A stretch of DNA of 13,852 nt, taken from the NCBI GenBank assembly GCA_903847545.1, contig CAINDZ010000173.1, positions 1-13,852 of the forward strand, written 5' to 3'. Origin of the DNA: an uncultured bacterium (GTDB lineage: Bacteria; Krumholzibacteriota; Krumholzibacteriia; LZORAL124-64-63). Positions 1-7,393 of the stretch are shown here, piece after piece. The translations under genes and the position numbers were made by a program. The notes beneath the pieces are model-generated. The model was not told where the DNA came from, did no database searches, and worked only from the letters and a program-made list of their open reading frames with translations. How positions within the stretch are numbered: the first letter of the stretch is position 1; the number at the start of each line of letters is the position of its first letter.

Positions 1-3000
1 GCCAGCCCGAACGGCTTCTGGATGAACTCGAACGGGGTGTCGCCGGGCCCCATGCTGGGGAGCCGCGAGGACGTGTAGCCGGACATGTAGAGCACCTTGA
101 CCCCGGGGATCATGGCCTTGATCCGCTCGAACATCTCGACGCCGCTCATCCCCGGCATGATGACGTCCGTCAGGACGATGTCCACCCGCCGCCCGGATTC
201 GCCGCAGATCCGCAGGGCCTCTTCCGGGGTCGCCGCCTCGCCCGCCAGCGTGTAACCGAGCTTGTCGAGCATGGCGGCGGTCAACTTCCGGACCGCGAGC
301 TCGTCCTCGACGAGGAGGATCGCGCCGGCGCCCGCCGTCAGGTCGGTGGAGGTCGGTTCTGCCGCGACCTGCTCGCCGACGTGCCGGGGGAAGTGGATGT
401 CGAAAGTCGACGACTCGCCGACGACGCTGCTGACGGAGATGAAGCCGCCGCAGCGGGTCACGATGCCGTAGACGGTCGCGAGGCCGAGGCCGGTCCCCTT
501 CCCGAGCTCCTTCGTGGTGAAGAACGGCTCGAAGACGCGCCGGCGGGTCGCCTCGTCCATGCCCACCCCGGTGTCGTGGAACGACAGCCGCACGAAGTCC
601 CCGGGCGGCACGTCCGGGTGGTCGCGCAAGGCCGCGCGGTCGAGCACGCAATTCGCGGCGGCGATCGTCAACTTCCCGCCGGCGGGCATGGCGTCGCGCG
701 CGTTGATGGCGAGGTTCATGATCACCTGGTCGAGTTGCGTCGCATCCATGGCGATGTCCCACAGCTCGCCGTCGGTCCGGAACTCGAGCCGGATGTTCTC
801 GCCGATCAGGCGACCGAGGGTCCGGCGCGTTCCCTCCAGGATCGCGGCCAGGTCGAGCACCTGCGTCCTGACGACATCCTGCCGGGAGAATGCCAGCAGC
901 TGCCGGGTGATCTCCCGCGACTGCTCCCCGGCCTTGATGATCTCGTCTAGGGTGTCCTGGACCGCGCCGTCGCGCGTCGTGGCGGACAGCTTCAGCAGCT
1001 CGGCGTAGCCAAGGATCACCGTGAGCTTGTTGTTGAAGTCGTGCGCAACGCCGCCGGCCAGCAGGCCGATCGCCTCCATCTTCCGGGCCACCGCCAGCTG
1101 ATCTTCCAACTGCATCTGCTCGGTGATGTCCTGGTTGACGCCGAGCATCCGCAGGGCCGTCCCGTCCGGCGCGTACTGCACGATTCCGTTGGCCTTGACG
1201 TGCCGCACCGAACCGTCGCGCCGGACGATCCGGAAGACCAGGTCCCACACACGGGTGCCGAGCAGGGCTTCCTGGCACCGCGACCAGACCTTGTCGGCAT
1301 CGTCCGGGTGCAGGCAGCCCCGCCACGCGTCGATGCCGCCCGGGAAGTCGTCGTGATCGTAGCCGTACATGGCCATCATGCGCTCGTCCCAGTACATGTG
1401 GTTGTCGACGACGTTCCAGTCCCAGACGCCCAGGCTGGCCGAGGCGGTGGCCAGCTCCAGGCGGGAGGCGACTTCCTTCAACCTCTCCTCGGCCAGCTTG
1501 CGCTCGGTGATCACGTCGAACACCGCCACGAAGTGGCCGGCCATCGGCGAGTAGACGGCGACCGAGAACCACATGTCCAGGGCCTTGAGGTGCATCTCGA
1601 AGCGTTCCGGCGGGGCGCCACGGGAAACCCGCCCGTAGATGTCGAAGAGCGCGGGGTCCATCTCGCGCACGCCGGGAATCACCTCGGTCACGCGCCGGCC
1701 GACGACGTCACCCAGCCCCGTCATGGCGTGGAACGCCGGGTTGACCGCCAGGTACTCGAAGTCGACCGGCGTTTCGCCGTCGAAGATCATGCGGCACAGG
1801 GCGAATCCCTCGAGCATCTGCTCGAAGAGGGCGCGGAAACGCTCCTCGCTCACCTGGAGCGATTGTTCCGCCTGCCGGCGCAGCGCCAGGACGCTGGACA
1901 CCCGCGCCAGGAGGTCCTCCGTCAGGTACGGCTTGCGGATGTAGTCGCGGACACCCTCGGACAGCAGGCGCACCTGCAGCTCATCGTCCGCCTTGGCGGT
2001 CAGGACGATGATCGGCGTGTCGGCAAGGTCGCGGTGGCGCCGCAGTTCGCCGACCATGGTGTCGCCGCTGATCCCGGGCATCATGATGTCGGTCAGGATG
2101 AGGTCCGGCCTGCAGGCGATGGCCATCTGCAGCCCCTCGCGGCCGTCGCGCGCCGTCCTGACGCGGAAGTGCTCCTGCAGCACCGAGCAGGTGAACCGGC
2201 TCATGTCGGGGTTGTCCTCGACGACGAGCACCAGCGGCCGGGAGTCGCGATCGTCGGGGGCCACACGCTCCCCGTCGCCGGGTTCCGCCGCCTCGCGCAA
2301 CTCGGCGGCGACCTGGCGGCCGTACTCGTCGACGCCGGCCGCGGCGCCCGCCGTGGCGACGATGCACCCGGCCGGCGCCACCAGGGGCAGGCGGACGGTG
2401 AACAGCGCCCCGCCGCCCGCGTTGTCGCCGATGGCAACGCTGCCGCCGTGCAGCGTGATGAACTCCCTGACGATCGCCAGGCCGAGGCCGCTGCCGCCGT
2501 GCCGCCGGTTGGCGGCGCCGTCGAGCTGCCGGAACGCCTCGAACGCCACCTCCCGTTGGTCCGCCGGGATGCCCGGGCCGCTGTCCCCGACCGTGAGCAC
2601 GGCCGCGTCGCCGTCCCGGCGCAGGGTCAAGGCCACGCGCCCCTGCTCGGGCGTGAACTTGAACGCGTTGGACAGCAGGTTCAGCACGATCCGGCCCGAC
2701 TTGTCCGGGTCGACCTCGGCCACGATGCCGCCGTCGACGTCGACGGCGTAGGCGATTCGGCGTTCCTCGGCCAGCAGGCTGAAGTTGGAGGCGAGCATGC
2801 GCACCTGCAGCGACAGGTCGACCTGCGCGTACAGCAGGACCATCCGGCCGGCTTCCAGCCTTGCCACGTCCAGCAGGTCGTCGACCTGCCGGTGGAGCAA
2901 CCGCGCATTGCGGTCGATGACCTCGAGGTCGCCGCGCGACTGGCTGCCCGGGGCGGCGTTCGCGAGCAGGCGCGAGGTCGGGCCGACGATCAGCGCCAGG

Positions 3001-3449
3001 GGCGTCCTCAGTTCGTGGCTGACCGTGGCGAAGAAGCGGGTCTTGAGAGTGTCGAGTTCCCGGGACTTCTCGTAGAGGCGACTGACCTGCTCATTGGACT
3101 CCTGCAGCCGCAGCCGTGCGCGGTGGAGTTGCGTGAAGACCAGGCTGAACAGGTACCCCATCCCGAGGAACATGATTACGGAATAGAGGTTGGCGGGATT
3201 GCCGACGGCCAGGGACCGCTGGGGTGGTATGAAGAAGTAGACGACGAGGAACGCGGCGATGACCGTGGCGAGGCCGCCGCCCTTCATCCCGCCCAGCCAG
3301 GCGCTGCAGAAGACCGTCGGGAAGAACAGGAACCAGACGAACGGGCTGATCACGTCCCAGAGCAGCCACTGCACGGCGCAGGCTACGAAGGGCAGCGCCG
3401 CGGCGAGGGCGATCCGCTTGCGGCTGAATCCTTGTTGCGTGTCGGCCAC
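1..3449 (-). CDS. Double-core hybrid sensor histidine kinase (membrane N-terminus, HK-REC-PAS-PAS-HK-REC), 3' end outside window
   Basis: One uninterrupted frame of about 1150 codons runs off the left edge; all landmarks below fall in the same frame. Start is GTG at 3449, with AGGAG seven bases upstream. Residues 12-108 hold about four hydrophobic segments resembling the KdpD-type DUF4118 membrane domain, followed by a charged helix (about 108-138). The first HisKA has phospho-accepting His145 in SHELRTP; its ATPase has N-box Asn261, DSGPGIP and GGSGLGLA. A receiver follows with acceptor Asp454 in TDIMMPG. Two PAS domains lie at about 534-645 and 660-790. A second kinase core has His803 in AHDFNNKL, then NLAINARDAM, FFEPFFTTK-type and GTGLGLA boxes. 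A second receiver has Asp1095 in TDVIMPG and is cut just after its QKPF loop. Predicted role: membrane-tethered multistep phosphorelay sensor. No DNA-binding output is seen. Signal and partner are unknown. Confidence 0.93.
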   Translation of the reverse strand, partial: MADTQQGFSRKRIALAAALPFVACAVQWLLWDVISPFVWFLFFPTVFCSAWLGGMKGGGLATVIAAFLVVYFFIPPQRSLAVGNPANLYSVIMFLGMGYLFSLVFTQLHRARLRLQESNEQVSRLYEKSRELDTLKTRFFATVSHELRTPLALIVGPTSRLLANAAPGSQSRGDLEVIDRNARLLHRQVDDLLDVARLEAGRMVLLYAQVDLSLQVRMLASNFSLLAEERRIAYAVDVDGGIVAEVDPDKSGRIVLNLLSNAFKFTPEQGRVALTLRRDGDAAVLTVGDSGPGIPADQREVAFEAFRQLDGAANRRHGGSGLGLAIVREFITLHGGSVAIGDNAGGGALFTVRLPLVAPAGCIVATAGAAAGVDEYGRQVAAELREAAEPGDGERVAPDDRDSRPLVLVVEDNPDMSRFTCSVLQEHFRVRTARDGREGLQMAIACRPDLILTDIMMPGISGDTMVGELRRHRDLADTPIIVLTAKADDELQVRLLSEGVRDYIRKPYLTEDLLARVSSVLALRRQAEQSLQVSEERFRALFEQMLEGFALCRMIFDGETPVDFEYLAVNPAFHAMTGLGDVVGRRVTEVIPGVREMDPALFDIYGRVSRGAPPERFEMHLKALDMWFSVAVYSPMAGHFVAVFDVITERKLAEERLKEVASRLELATASASLGVWDWNVVDNHMYWDERMMAMYGYDHDDFPGGIDAWRGCLHPDDADKVWSRCQEALLGTRVWDLVFRIVRRDGSVRHVKANGIVQYAPDGTALRMLGVNQDITEQMQLEDQLAVARKMEAIGLLAGGVAHDFNNKLTVILGYAELLKLSATTRDGAVQDTLDEIIKAGEQSREITRQLLAFSRQDVVRTQVLDLAAILEGTRRTLGRLIGENIRLEFRTDGELWDIAMDATQLDQVIMNLAINARDAMPAGGKLTIAAANCVLDRAALRDHPDVPPGDFVRLSFHDTGVGMDEATRRRVFEPFFTTKELGKGTGLGLATVYGIVTRCGGFISVSSVVGESSTFDIHFPRHVGEQVAAEPTSTDLTAGAGAILLVEDELAVRKLTAAMLDKLGYTLAGEAATPEEALRICGESGRRVDIVLTDVIMPGMSGVEMFERIKAMIPGVKVLYMSGYTSSRLPSMGPGDTPFEFIQKPFGL

Positions 3450-3534
3450 GACTGGACTCCTGCGCAGAATTAGGGTGACAACGGCCTAGGCAAGCGGACG
3501 GGGGCATGCCGACCGACCCCGGGCGCCCGTTTGG

Positions 3535-3565
3535 AGCATAGGACTGGACGGGATCCGCTTGTAAA
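3535..3565 (-). promoter_or_regulatory. Possible promoter of the double-core kinase
   Basis: On the minus strand a TTTACA (3565-3560) is followed by TATGCT (3540-3535) with a 19-base spacer, about 90 bases before the kinase GTG. The spacer is longer than ideal and the -10 matches only 4 of 6, so this is tentative. Confidence 0.27.
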
Positions 3566-3786
3566 GAAATTCCTGTGGTCGGTGCTGGCGCCGGTCGTTA
3601 AGCGGATGGGGGCCATCGCCTTTCCGGCCGGCCGGTCGGGGTTGAAGGCGGGCGGCTGAGCGGACGCGGACCGCAGATGGGGCGACGGGAAGGTTGAGAG
3701 CGGCGCCCAGTGGCGCGTCAGCTTGCGGTGGAAATTCGGCTTGGGCTCGACTGCTTCGGGGTCCGGCCATTTGGGCGGTCAGCCCC

Positions 3787-3808
3787 GGCGGCTTGATTCG
3801 AAACCGCC
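3787..3808 (-). terminator. Stem-loop downstream of the propeller gene, possible terminator
   Basis: On the minus strand GGCGGTTT pairs with AAGCCGCC (one G-U pair) around a 6-base loop, 25 bases after the TAG stop at 3834. No U-run follows, so it would be an atypical or Rho-assisted terminator, or simply a 3'-end stabilising hairpin. Confidence 0.4.
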
Positions 3809-3833
3809 TCAGAGAAGTCCCGTCTGCCGGCAC

Positions 3834-5237
3834 CTAGTCACCTTCTTGTATCCACCAGTCGCTCACCAGCCAATCACAATCTTCCAAACATGGGCTGATC
3901 TTGACATGCAACTGCATCTTGCTGCCAGCTCGGCCCCATATGAAATGACACCCGCCTAGAGACTGTGCACATGAATCACATTCTGGTAACCCTTCTTCGC
4001 GAATCGAGTCGCATCCCGACCCATCGCCCGTTTCCGACTTTGGCGACGGCAACCAGCCTAGCGCCATGATGGCCGGTCGTGCATCGCGGTAATGAGTCTG
4101 GAAGCAAACCAAAGACTTCGTCAATTCCCGCTCGTCGGGAGTACTTGCCCTTGGCAAGAGATGTGTCTCAAGGGGCTTCTTAGGGTCGGCTATGTCGAAG
4201 ACGTGGACTCCGAGCATGTCGCCTACAAACGCATGATCGCCTCGCACGGCCAAGCCGCCCCAGCTTTGACCCAATTGTCGCGCGGCAAGCAGTTGCGGTT
4301 CCGCGTCCTCATAGACTCGATAAGTGGTGAACACACCCGCCCAACTCACGGAGGCCCCAAGGTTGTCTTGAGACTGAAAGGAGACGGGCCAGTCGAAGAA
4401 ATTGTCCGGCGCATGGATGGTAAGCGGCATCAAAGTCACGTTTGGATACTTGTAGTCAGCGTGATATGCCCTCATGACGTTGCCATATGGAAGCTTCTCG
4501 AGCAGGACCAATGACTCGCCAAAGTGAGCCAGCGCTCGCCAGATTGTCCCTTTGGGCCACTCAATCGATTCGCCGTCTTCCGTCCAGGACCTAGTCGCGA
4601 TTGCGGCCAATCGAGGAGATGTGGGACTGGAAATGTCGACAGCGCACCTGAGCCCCTTTGGATAGACCAGAGAACGCGCAACGATAACGTCATCCGCAGG
4701 CCCGACGAGATCAGTTTCGGCAACCAACGCAGGGTGGGCGCGGTCGTGAAGGTCGACGAGGGCTAGCTTGGCATCCTTGTTGGTCACGCATACGAGTGCA
4801 TCCTGTGTGTCGAATCCTATAGGTGGAGTGCCACATGCCAGTCGTGACAACTCCCTTGGCGCACCAGTGGCGGGGATAGCAAATACAACGAGATCGCCCG
4901 ACTCCGTCGCAACGGCCAGATCGCTTCCGACCATGCCTAGATCCGAATAGTTGGGAATCGCAAGAGAAGAAATTTTCCTCGGAGCATCCGGATCCGAAAT
5001 GTCAAAGATCGTGATTTCTTCGGCTCCCACGATCAGCAGGTTGTCGCTAGTCATGAGCCTGCGAATCTGGCCCGTGATTTCAAATGGCGTGCCGATACCT
5101 TCGTGCTCGGGGTACTCAGGCTGGACGATTGCCACACTGGGCATACTGCATACCATGGCCAAGAGAACAAAGCAGATCCTCTTCACATGACGCGCACATA
5201 CGAATGAAGAGACGCCTTGAACATCAGAACTGATCAC
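3834..5237 (-). CDS. Exported LVIVD-repeat beta-propeller protein
   Basis: A 467-residue product. I chose GTG at 5237 because GGAGG lies six bases upstream. A GTG at 5186 (directly before the KRICFVLL stretch) and an ATG at 5318 are in-frame alternatives. The N-terminus has basic residues (Arg16, Lys19, Arg20) and then a hydrophobic run ICFVLLAMV, as in a signal peptide. The body has repeats of the LVIVD type found in WD40-like propellers: ITIFDISDPDAPRKISSL, LALVDLHDRAHPALVAE, CAVDISSPTSPRL and VHVFDIADPKKPLETHLL. Such proteins are usually extracellular or periplasmic, with unknown partners; no enzyme motif is visible. The last about 100 residues depart from the propeller pattern and are rich in Cys (seven) and Trp. 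Base composition is much lower in GC than the flanking genes (32 of 60 at 4141-4200), which suggests transfer or different selection. It has its own promoter at 5349-5377. Confidence 0.85.
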   Translation of the reverse strand: MISSDVQGVSSFVCARHVKRICFVLLAMVCSMPSVAIVQPEYPEHEGIGTPFEITGQIRRLMTSDNLLIVGAEEITIFDISDPDAPRKISSLAIPNYSDLGMVGSDLAVATESGDLVVFAIPATGAPRELSRLACGTPPIGFDTQDALVCVTNKDAKLALVDLHDRAHPALVAETDLVGPADDVIVARSLVYPKGLRCAVDISSPTSPRLAAIATRSWTEDGESIEWPKGTIWRALAHFGESLVLLEKLPYGNVMRAYHADYKYPNVTLMPLTIHAPDNFFDWPVSFQSQDNLGASVSWAGVFTTYRVYEDAEPQLLAARQLGQSWGGLAVRGDHAFVGDMLGVHVFDIADPKKPLETHLLPRASTPDERELTKSLVCFQTHYRDARPAIMALGWLPSPKSETGDGSGCDSIREEGLPECDSCAQSLGGCHFIWGRAGSKMQLHVKISPCLEDCDWLVSDWWIQEGD

Positions 5238-5348
5238 GGTGAACCTCCACTTCGACAACAAGACCCGGTGCCCCGAGGATTCGGGATGGTCGAAATCCCC
5301 CGCTATTTCGCCTGCCATTCCATAGTGACAGCCATCTGGGACTCCTCG

Positions 5349-5377
5349 ATTGTCCCTGCCTGCCTTCCGAAAGTCAA
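5349..5377 (-). promoter_or_regulatory. Sigma-70-like promoter of the propeller gene
   Basis: On the minus strand TTGACT (5377-5372) and GACAAT (5354-5349) are separated by exactly 17 bases. The predicted transcript starts near 5342, leaving a leader of about 100 bases before the GTG at 5237. The flanks resemble the promoter at 9924-9952. Confidence 0.7.
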
Positions 5378-5468
5378 TCGTTCCGCCCCGGCCCGGCCGC
5401 CTGTTCCATCTCTCACCTATCGGTAGTCGTGGTCGCCCTGTCGGGCCGAACGCCAATTGAGGCCGGCA

Positions 5469-5492
5469 GGGACTTGCGCCGGCGCAAGTCCC
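5469..5492. repeat. Perfect 24-bp palindrome, copy 1 of a repeated element
   Basis: The core GACTTGCGCCGGCGCAAGTC is a perfect 20-bp palindrome, extended here by GG/CC to 24 bp. It begins 32 bases past the transporter stop. The identical 20-bp core recurs at 13682-13701. It could form a strong hairpin in either transcript, without a U-run, or be a dyad site for a protein. Its position suits a 3'-end or terminator-like element or a REP-type repeat. Confidence 0.85.
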
Positions 5493-5524
5493 AACGGATC
5501 CGGCCTGGACCAGACGGGAGACAC

Positions 5525-7195
5525 TCAGCGGCAGAAAATAAGCACGATCATCTGCGCCACCGCGATGCGCGCCAGCATCGTCAGCGGGTAGACCGAGGCG
5601 TAGGCGACGTTCGGGGCGTCCGAGCCGGTGATCGTGCCGGCGAAGGCCAGGGCGGGCGGGTCGGTCATGCTGCCGGCCAGGAGGCCGCACAGGTTCAGGT
5701 AGTTCAGGCGCATGAAGCGGCGCGCGATGAGCGCCACCAGCAGCAGCGGCACCAGCGTGACAACCACGCCCATCCCCATCCAGAGGAAGCCCTGCCCGCT
5801 CATGAGCGTGGCGACGAACTGCTCGCCGCTGCGCAAGCCCACGCAGGACAGGAACAGGACGATGCCGAACTCGCGCAGCAGCACATTCGCGTTGACCGGC
5901 ATGTACCACAGCAGCGGGCCCACCGAGCCGATGCGGCTGAGCACGATGGCGACGACCAGCGGGCCGCCGGCCAGGCCCAGGCGCACCGGCACCGGGATGC
6001 CCGGGATGGCGAACGGGATGCCGCCGAAGAGCACGCCCAGGCAGATGCCCAGGAAGACCGGGATCAGCTTGGTGTGGTTCAGCTGCGTGACCGAGTTGCC
6101 GAGCGCCTTCGAGGCGCTGTCCAGCGCGGCCTGCGTGCCGACCAGGTGCACCATGTCGCCGAACTGCAGGCGCACGTCGACGGCGCCGCTGATCTCGAGG
6201 TCGGCGCGCGTCAGGCGCGCGACGACCGCGCCGTGCACCGACTCCAGGGCGAGTTCGCCGACGTGCTTGCCCAGCACCTCGCGCCGCGTGACGATGACGC
6301 GCGTGTGCTTGACGGGGCCGGGCAGGTCCATCAGGTCCTCGTCGCTGCGGCTGCCGACGATGACGCGCAGCTTCTCGAGGTTCTCCGGCGTGCCCACGGC
6401 CAGCACCTGGTCGCCCAGGCCCAGCACGGTGTCCAGCGACGCCGTCTCGGCCTCCTTGCGGTCGGCGCGGCGGATGCGCGACAGCACGACCTGCAGTTCC
6501 TCGCGCCCGGGCACGGCGCGGATGGGCAGCCCGACCAGGTTCGGGTTCTCGACCACCAGGCTCAGGGTCTCCATCGCGCGACGGCCGGCCTGCTGGTCTT
6601 CACGGAACGCGGCCGTCTCGGCCGGCAGGCTGATGCGGCCCAGCCAGCGCACCAGCAGCATGGCGATGATGATGCCGAGGATGCCGAACGGGTAGCACAC
6701 CGCGTAGCCGAGGCCCGGCGACGCCACGCGCGCCTCGGGCGCGCCGATGCTCTTGAGCGCCTGCTGCGCCGCGCCCAGCGACGGCGTGTTGGTGGTGGCG
6801 CCGCTGAAGATGCCGACGCCGGCCGCGAGGTCGACCTTCAGCCACAGGCACAGCGCGACGGTGGTGACGGCGCCCACGACGACGACCGCCATCGCCAGCA
6901 GGTTCAGGGGCAGCCCGCTGCGCCGCAGCGAGGTCAGGAAGCTGGGCCCCACCTGGATGCCGATGGTGTAGACGAAGATGATGAGCCCGAACTCCTGCAG
7001 GAACCCTCGCACCTCGGGGTCGATGTTCAGCCCGAAGTGCCCGCAGGCGATGCCCACGAAGAGGGTGCCGGCGATGCCCAACCCCAGCCCCCGCACCTTC
7101 AGGCTGCCGAGGGCCAGGCCCAGAGCGGCGACGGCGCAGAGCACGAGCATGCCCTGCGCGACGTGATTGGTCAGGAGTGGAGCCAGCCAGTTCAT
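5525..7195 (-). CDS. YidE/AspT-family putative transporter with two TrkA-C (RCK_C) domains
   Basis: A 556-residue integral membrane protein, close to the length of E. coli YidE (about 550). The N-terminal half holds several membrane segments and the family signatures GLIIFVYTIGIQVGPSF and GIFSGATTNTPSLGA. Residues about 205-375 form two soluble RCK_C (TrkA-C) domains (e.g. VENPNLVGLPIR, LQFGDMVHLVG). The C-terminal half repeats the membrane domain with GLAGGPLVVAIVLSRIGS, FGIVLFLSCVGLRSG and GSMTDPPALAFA. The family includes AspT, the aspartate:alanine exchanger, but most members are uncharacterised, so the substrate is unknown. ATG at 7195 is chosen because it aligns with the YidE N-terminus; the ribosome site is weak, and an upstream ATG at 7279 would add 28 unlike residues. 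The gene is divergent from the carbonic anhydrases, about 200 bases away. Confidence 0.93.
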   Translation of the reverse strand: MNWLAPLLTNHVAQGMLVLCAVAALGLALGSLKVRGLGLGIAGTLFVGIACGHFGLNIDPEVRGFLQEFGLIIFVYTIGIQVGPSFLTSLRRSGLPLNLLAMAVVVVGAVTTVALCLWLKVDLAAGVGIFSGATTNTPSLGAAQQALKSIGAPEARVASPGLGYAVCYPFGILGIIIAMLLVRWLGRISLPAETAAFREDQQAGRRAMETLSLVVENPNLVGLPIRAVPGREELQVVLSRIRRADRKEAETASLDTVLGLGDQVLAVGTPENLEKLRVIVGSRSDEDLMDLPGPVKHTRVIVTRREVLGKHVGELALESVHGAVVARLTRADLEISGAVDVRLQFGDMVHLVGTQAALDSASKALGNSVTQLNHTKLIPVFLGICLGVLFGGIPFAIPGIPVPVRLGLAGGPLVVAIVLSRIGSVGPLLWYMPVNANVLLREFGIVLFLSCVGLRSGEQFVATLMSGQGFLWMGMGVVVTLVPLLLVALIARRFMRLNYLNLCGLLAGSMTDPPALAFAGTITGSDAPNVAYASVYPLTMLARIAVAQMIVLIFCR

Positions 7196-7244
7196 GCCAA
7201 AAAAGAAACAACCTGAAGGTGCAAAGGTCAACCTGCGGCAACTA

Positions 7245-7250
7245 TATAAT
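7245..7250 (+). promoter_or_regulatory. TATAAT box in the divergent intergenic region
   Basis: A perfect TATAAT hexamer lies at 7245-7250 on the plus strand; the overlapping TATATA reads on both strands. I find no good -35 at the right distance in either direction. A second plus-strand candidate is TTGTCA at 7280-7285 with TATCGA at 7304-7309 (18-base spacer). Either could drive the carbonic anhydrase genes. Confidence 0.3.
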
Positions 7251-7277
7251 GGGTAGGTATTTAGGACGTATTTTCGC

Positions 7278-7296
7278 AATTGTCATGTACACAATT
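7278..7296. promoter_or_regulatory. Inverted repeat in the divergent transporter/carbonic anhydrase region, possible operator
   Basis: AATTGT (7278-7283) and ACAATT (7291-7296) flank a 7-base centre. It sits in an AT-rich gap between two divergent genes in otherwise GC-rich DNA. A heptamer CGCAATT occurs at 7275-7281 and again at 7298-7304, 23 bases apart. A regulator site is plausible but unproven. Confidence 0.35.
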
Positions 7297-7330
7297 CCGC
7301 AATTATCGATAAAGAACCCCTCAAATGCGC

Positions 7331-7369
7331 CGAAACCGATGGCCCTGCCCGCATCCCGGCAGGGTTTCG
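7331..7369 (+). promoter_or_regulatory. Leader stem-loop before the first carbonic anhydrase
   Basis: CCCTGCC (7343-7349) pairs with GGCAGGG (7358-7364) around an 8-base loop. Outer bases CGAAAC (7331-7336) can extend the stem with GTTTCG (7364-7369), with a 6-base bulge on the 5' side. A short TTT follows the stem. The ribosome site GGAGG starts 11 bases after the hairpin, so it may act as an attenuator or leader-stabilising hairpin. Confidence 0.4.
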
Positions 7370-7393
7370 CTTGTCGAACAGGAGGCAGGATCC

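Larger units (their letters stand above)
3450..3833. other. Intergenic spacer, no convincing gene
   Basis: This 384-base stretch lies between the start of the kinase and the stop of the propeller gene, both on the minus strand. A 115-codon open frame crosses it (3486-3833, minus), but its product is Arg/Pro-rich with no recognisable domain and no clear ribosome site, so I do not call it. Only a weak promoter-like pair near 3535-3565 and a stem-loop at 3787-3808 stand out. Confidence 0.6.

Noticed and set aside
1041..3473. Plus-strand open frame of 810 codons
   Set aside because: Antisense shadow of the double-core kinase; product is His/Arg/Asp-rich without domains, while the minus frame carries every kinase motif.
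3903..3908. TTGACA on the plus strand
   Set aside because: Inside the propeller coding region with no -10 at a suitable distance.
4092..4514. Plus-strand open frame of 140 codons
   Set aside because: Lies wholly opposite the propeller gene; no ribosome site or domain.
5238..5909. N-terminal extension of the propeller frame up to 5909
   Set aside because: It reads through the end of the transporter gene in another frame; the promoter at 5349-5377 and the GGAGG-GTG at 5237 place the start downstream.
5429..7216. Plus-strand open frame of 595 codons
   Set aside because: Antisense of the YidE-type transporter; low-complexity product, as expected from GC-rich DNA.
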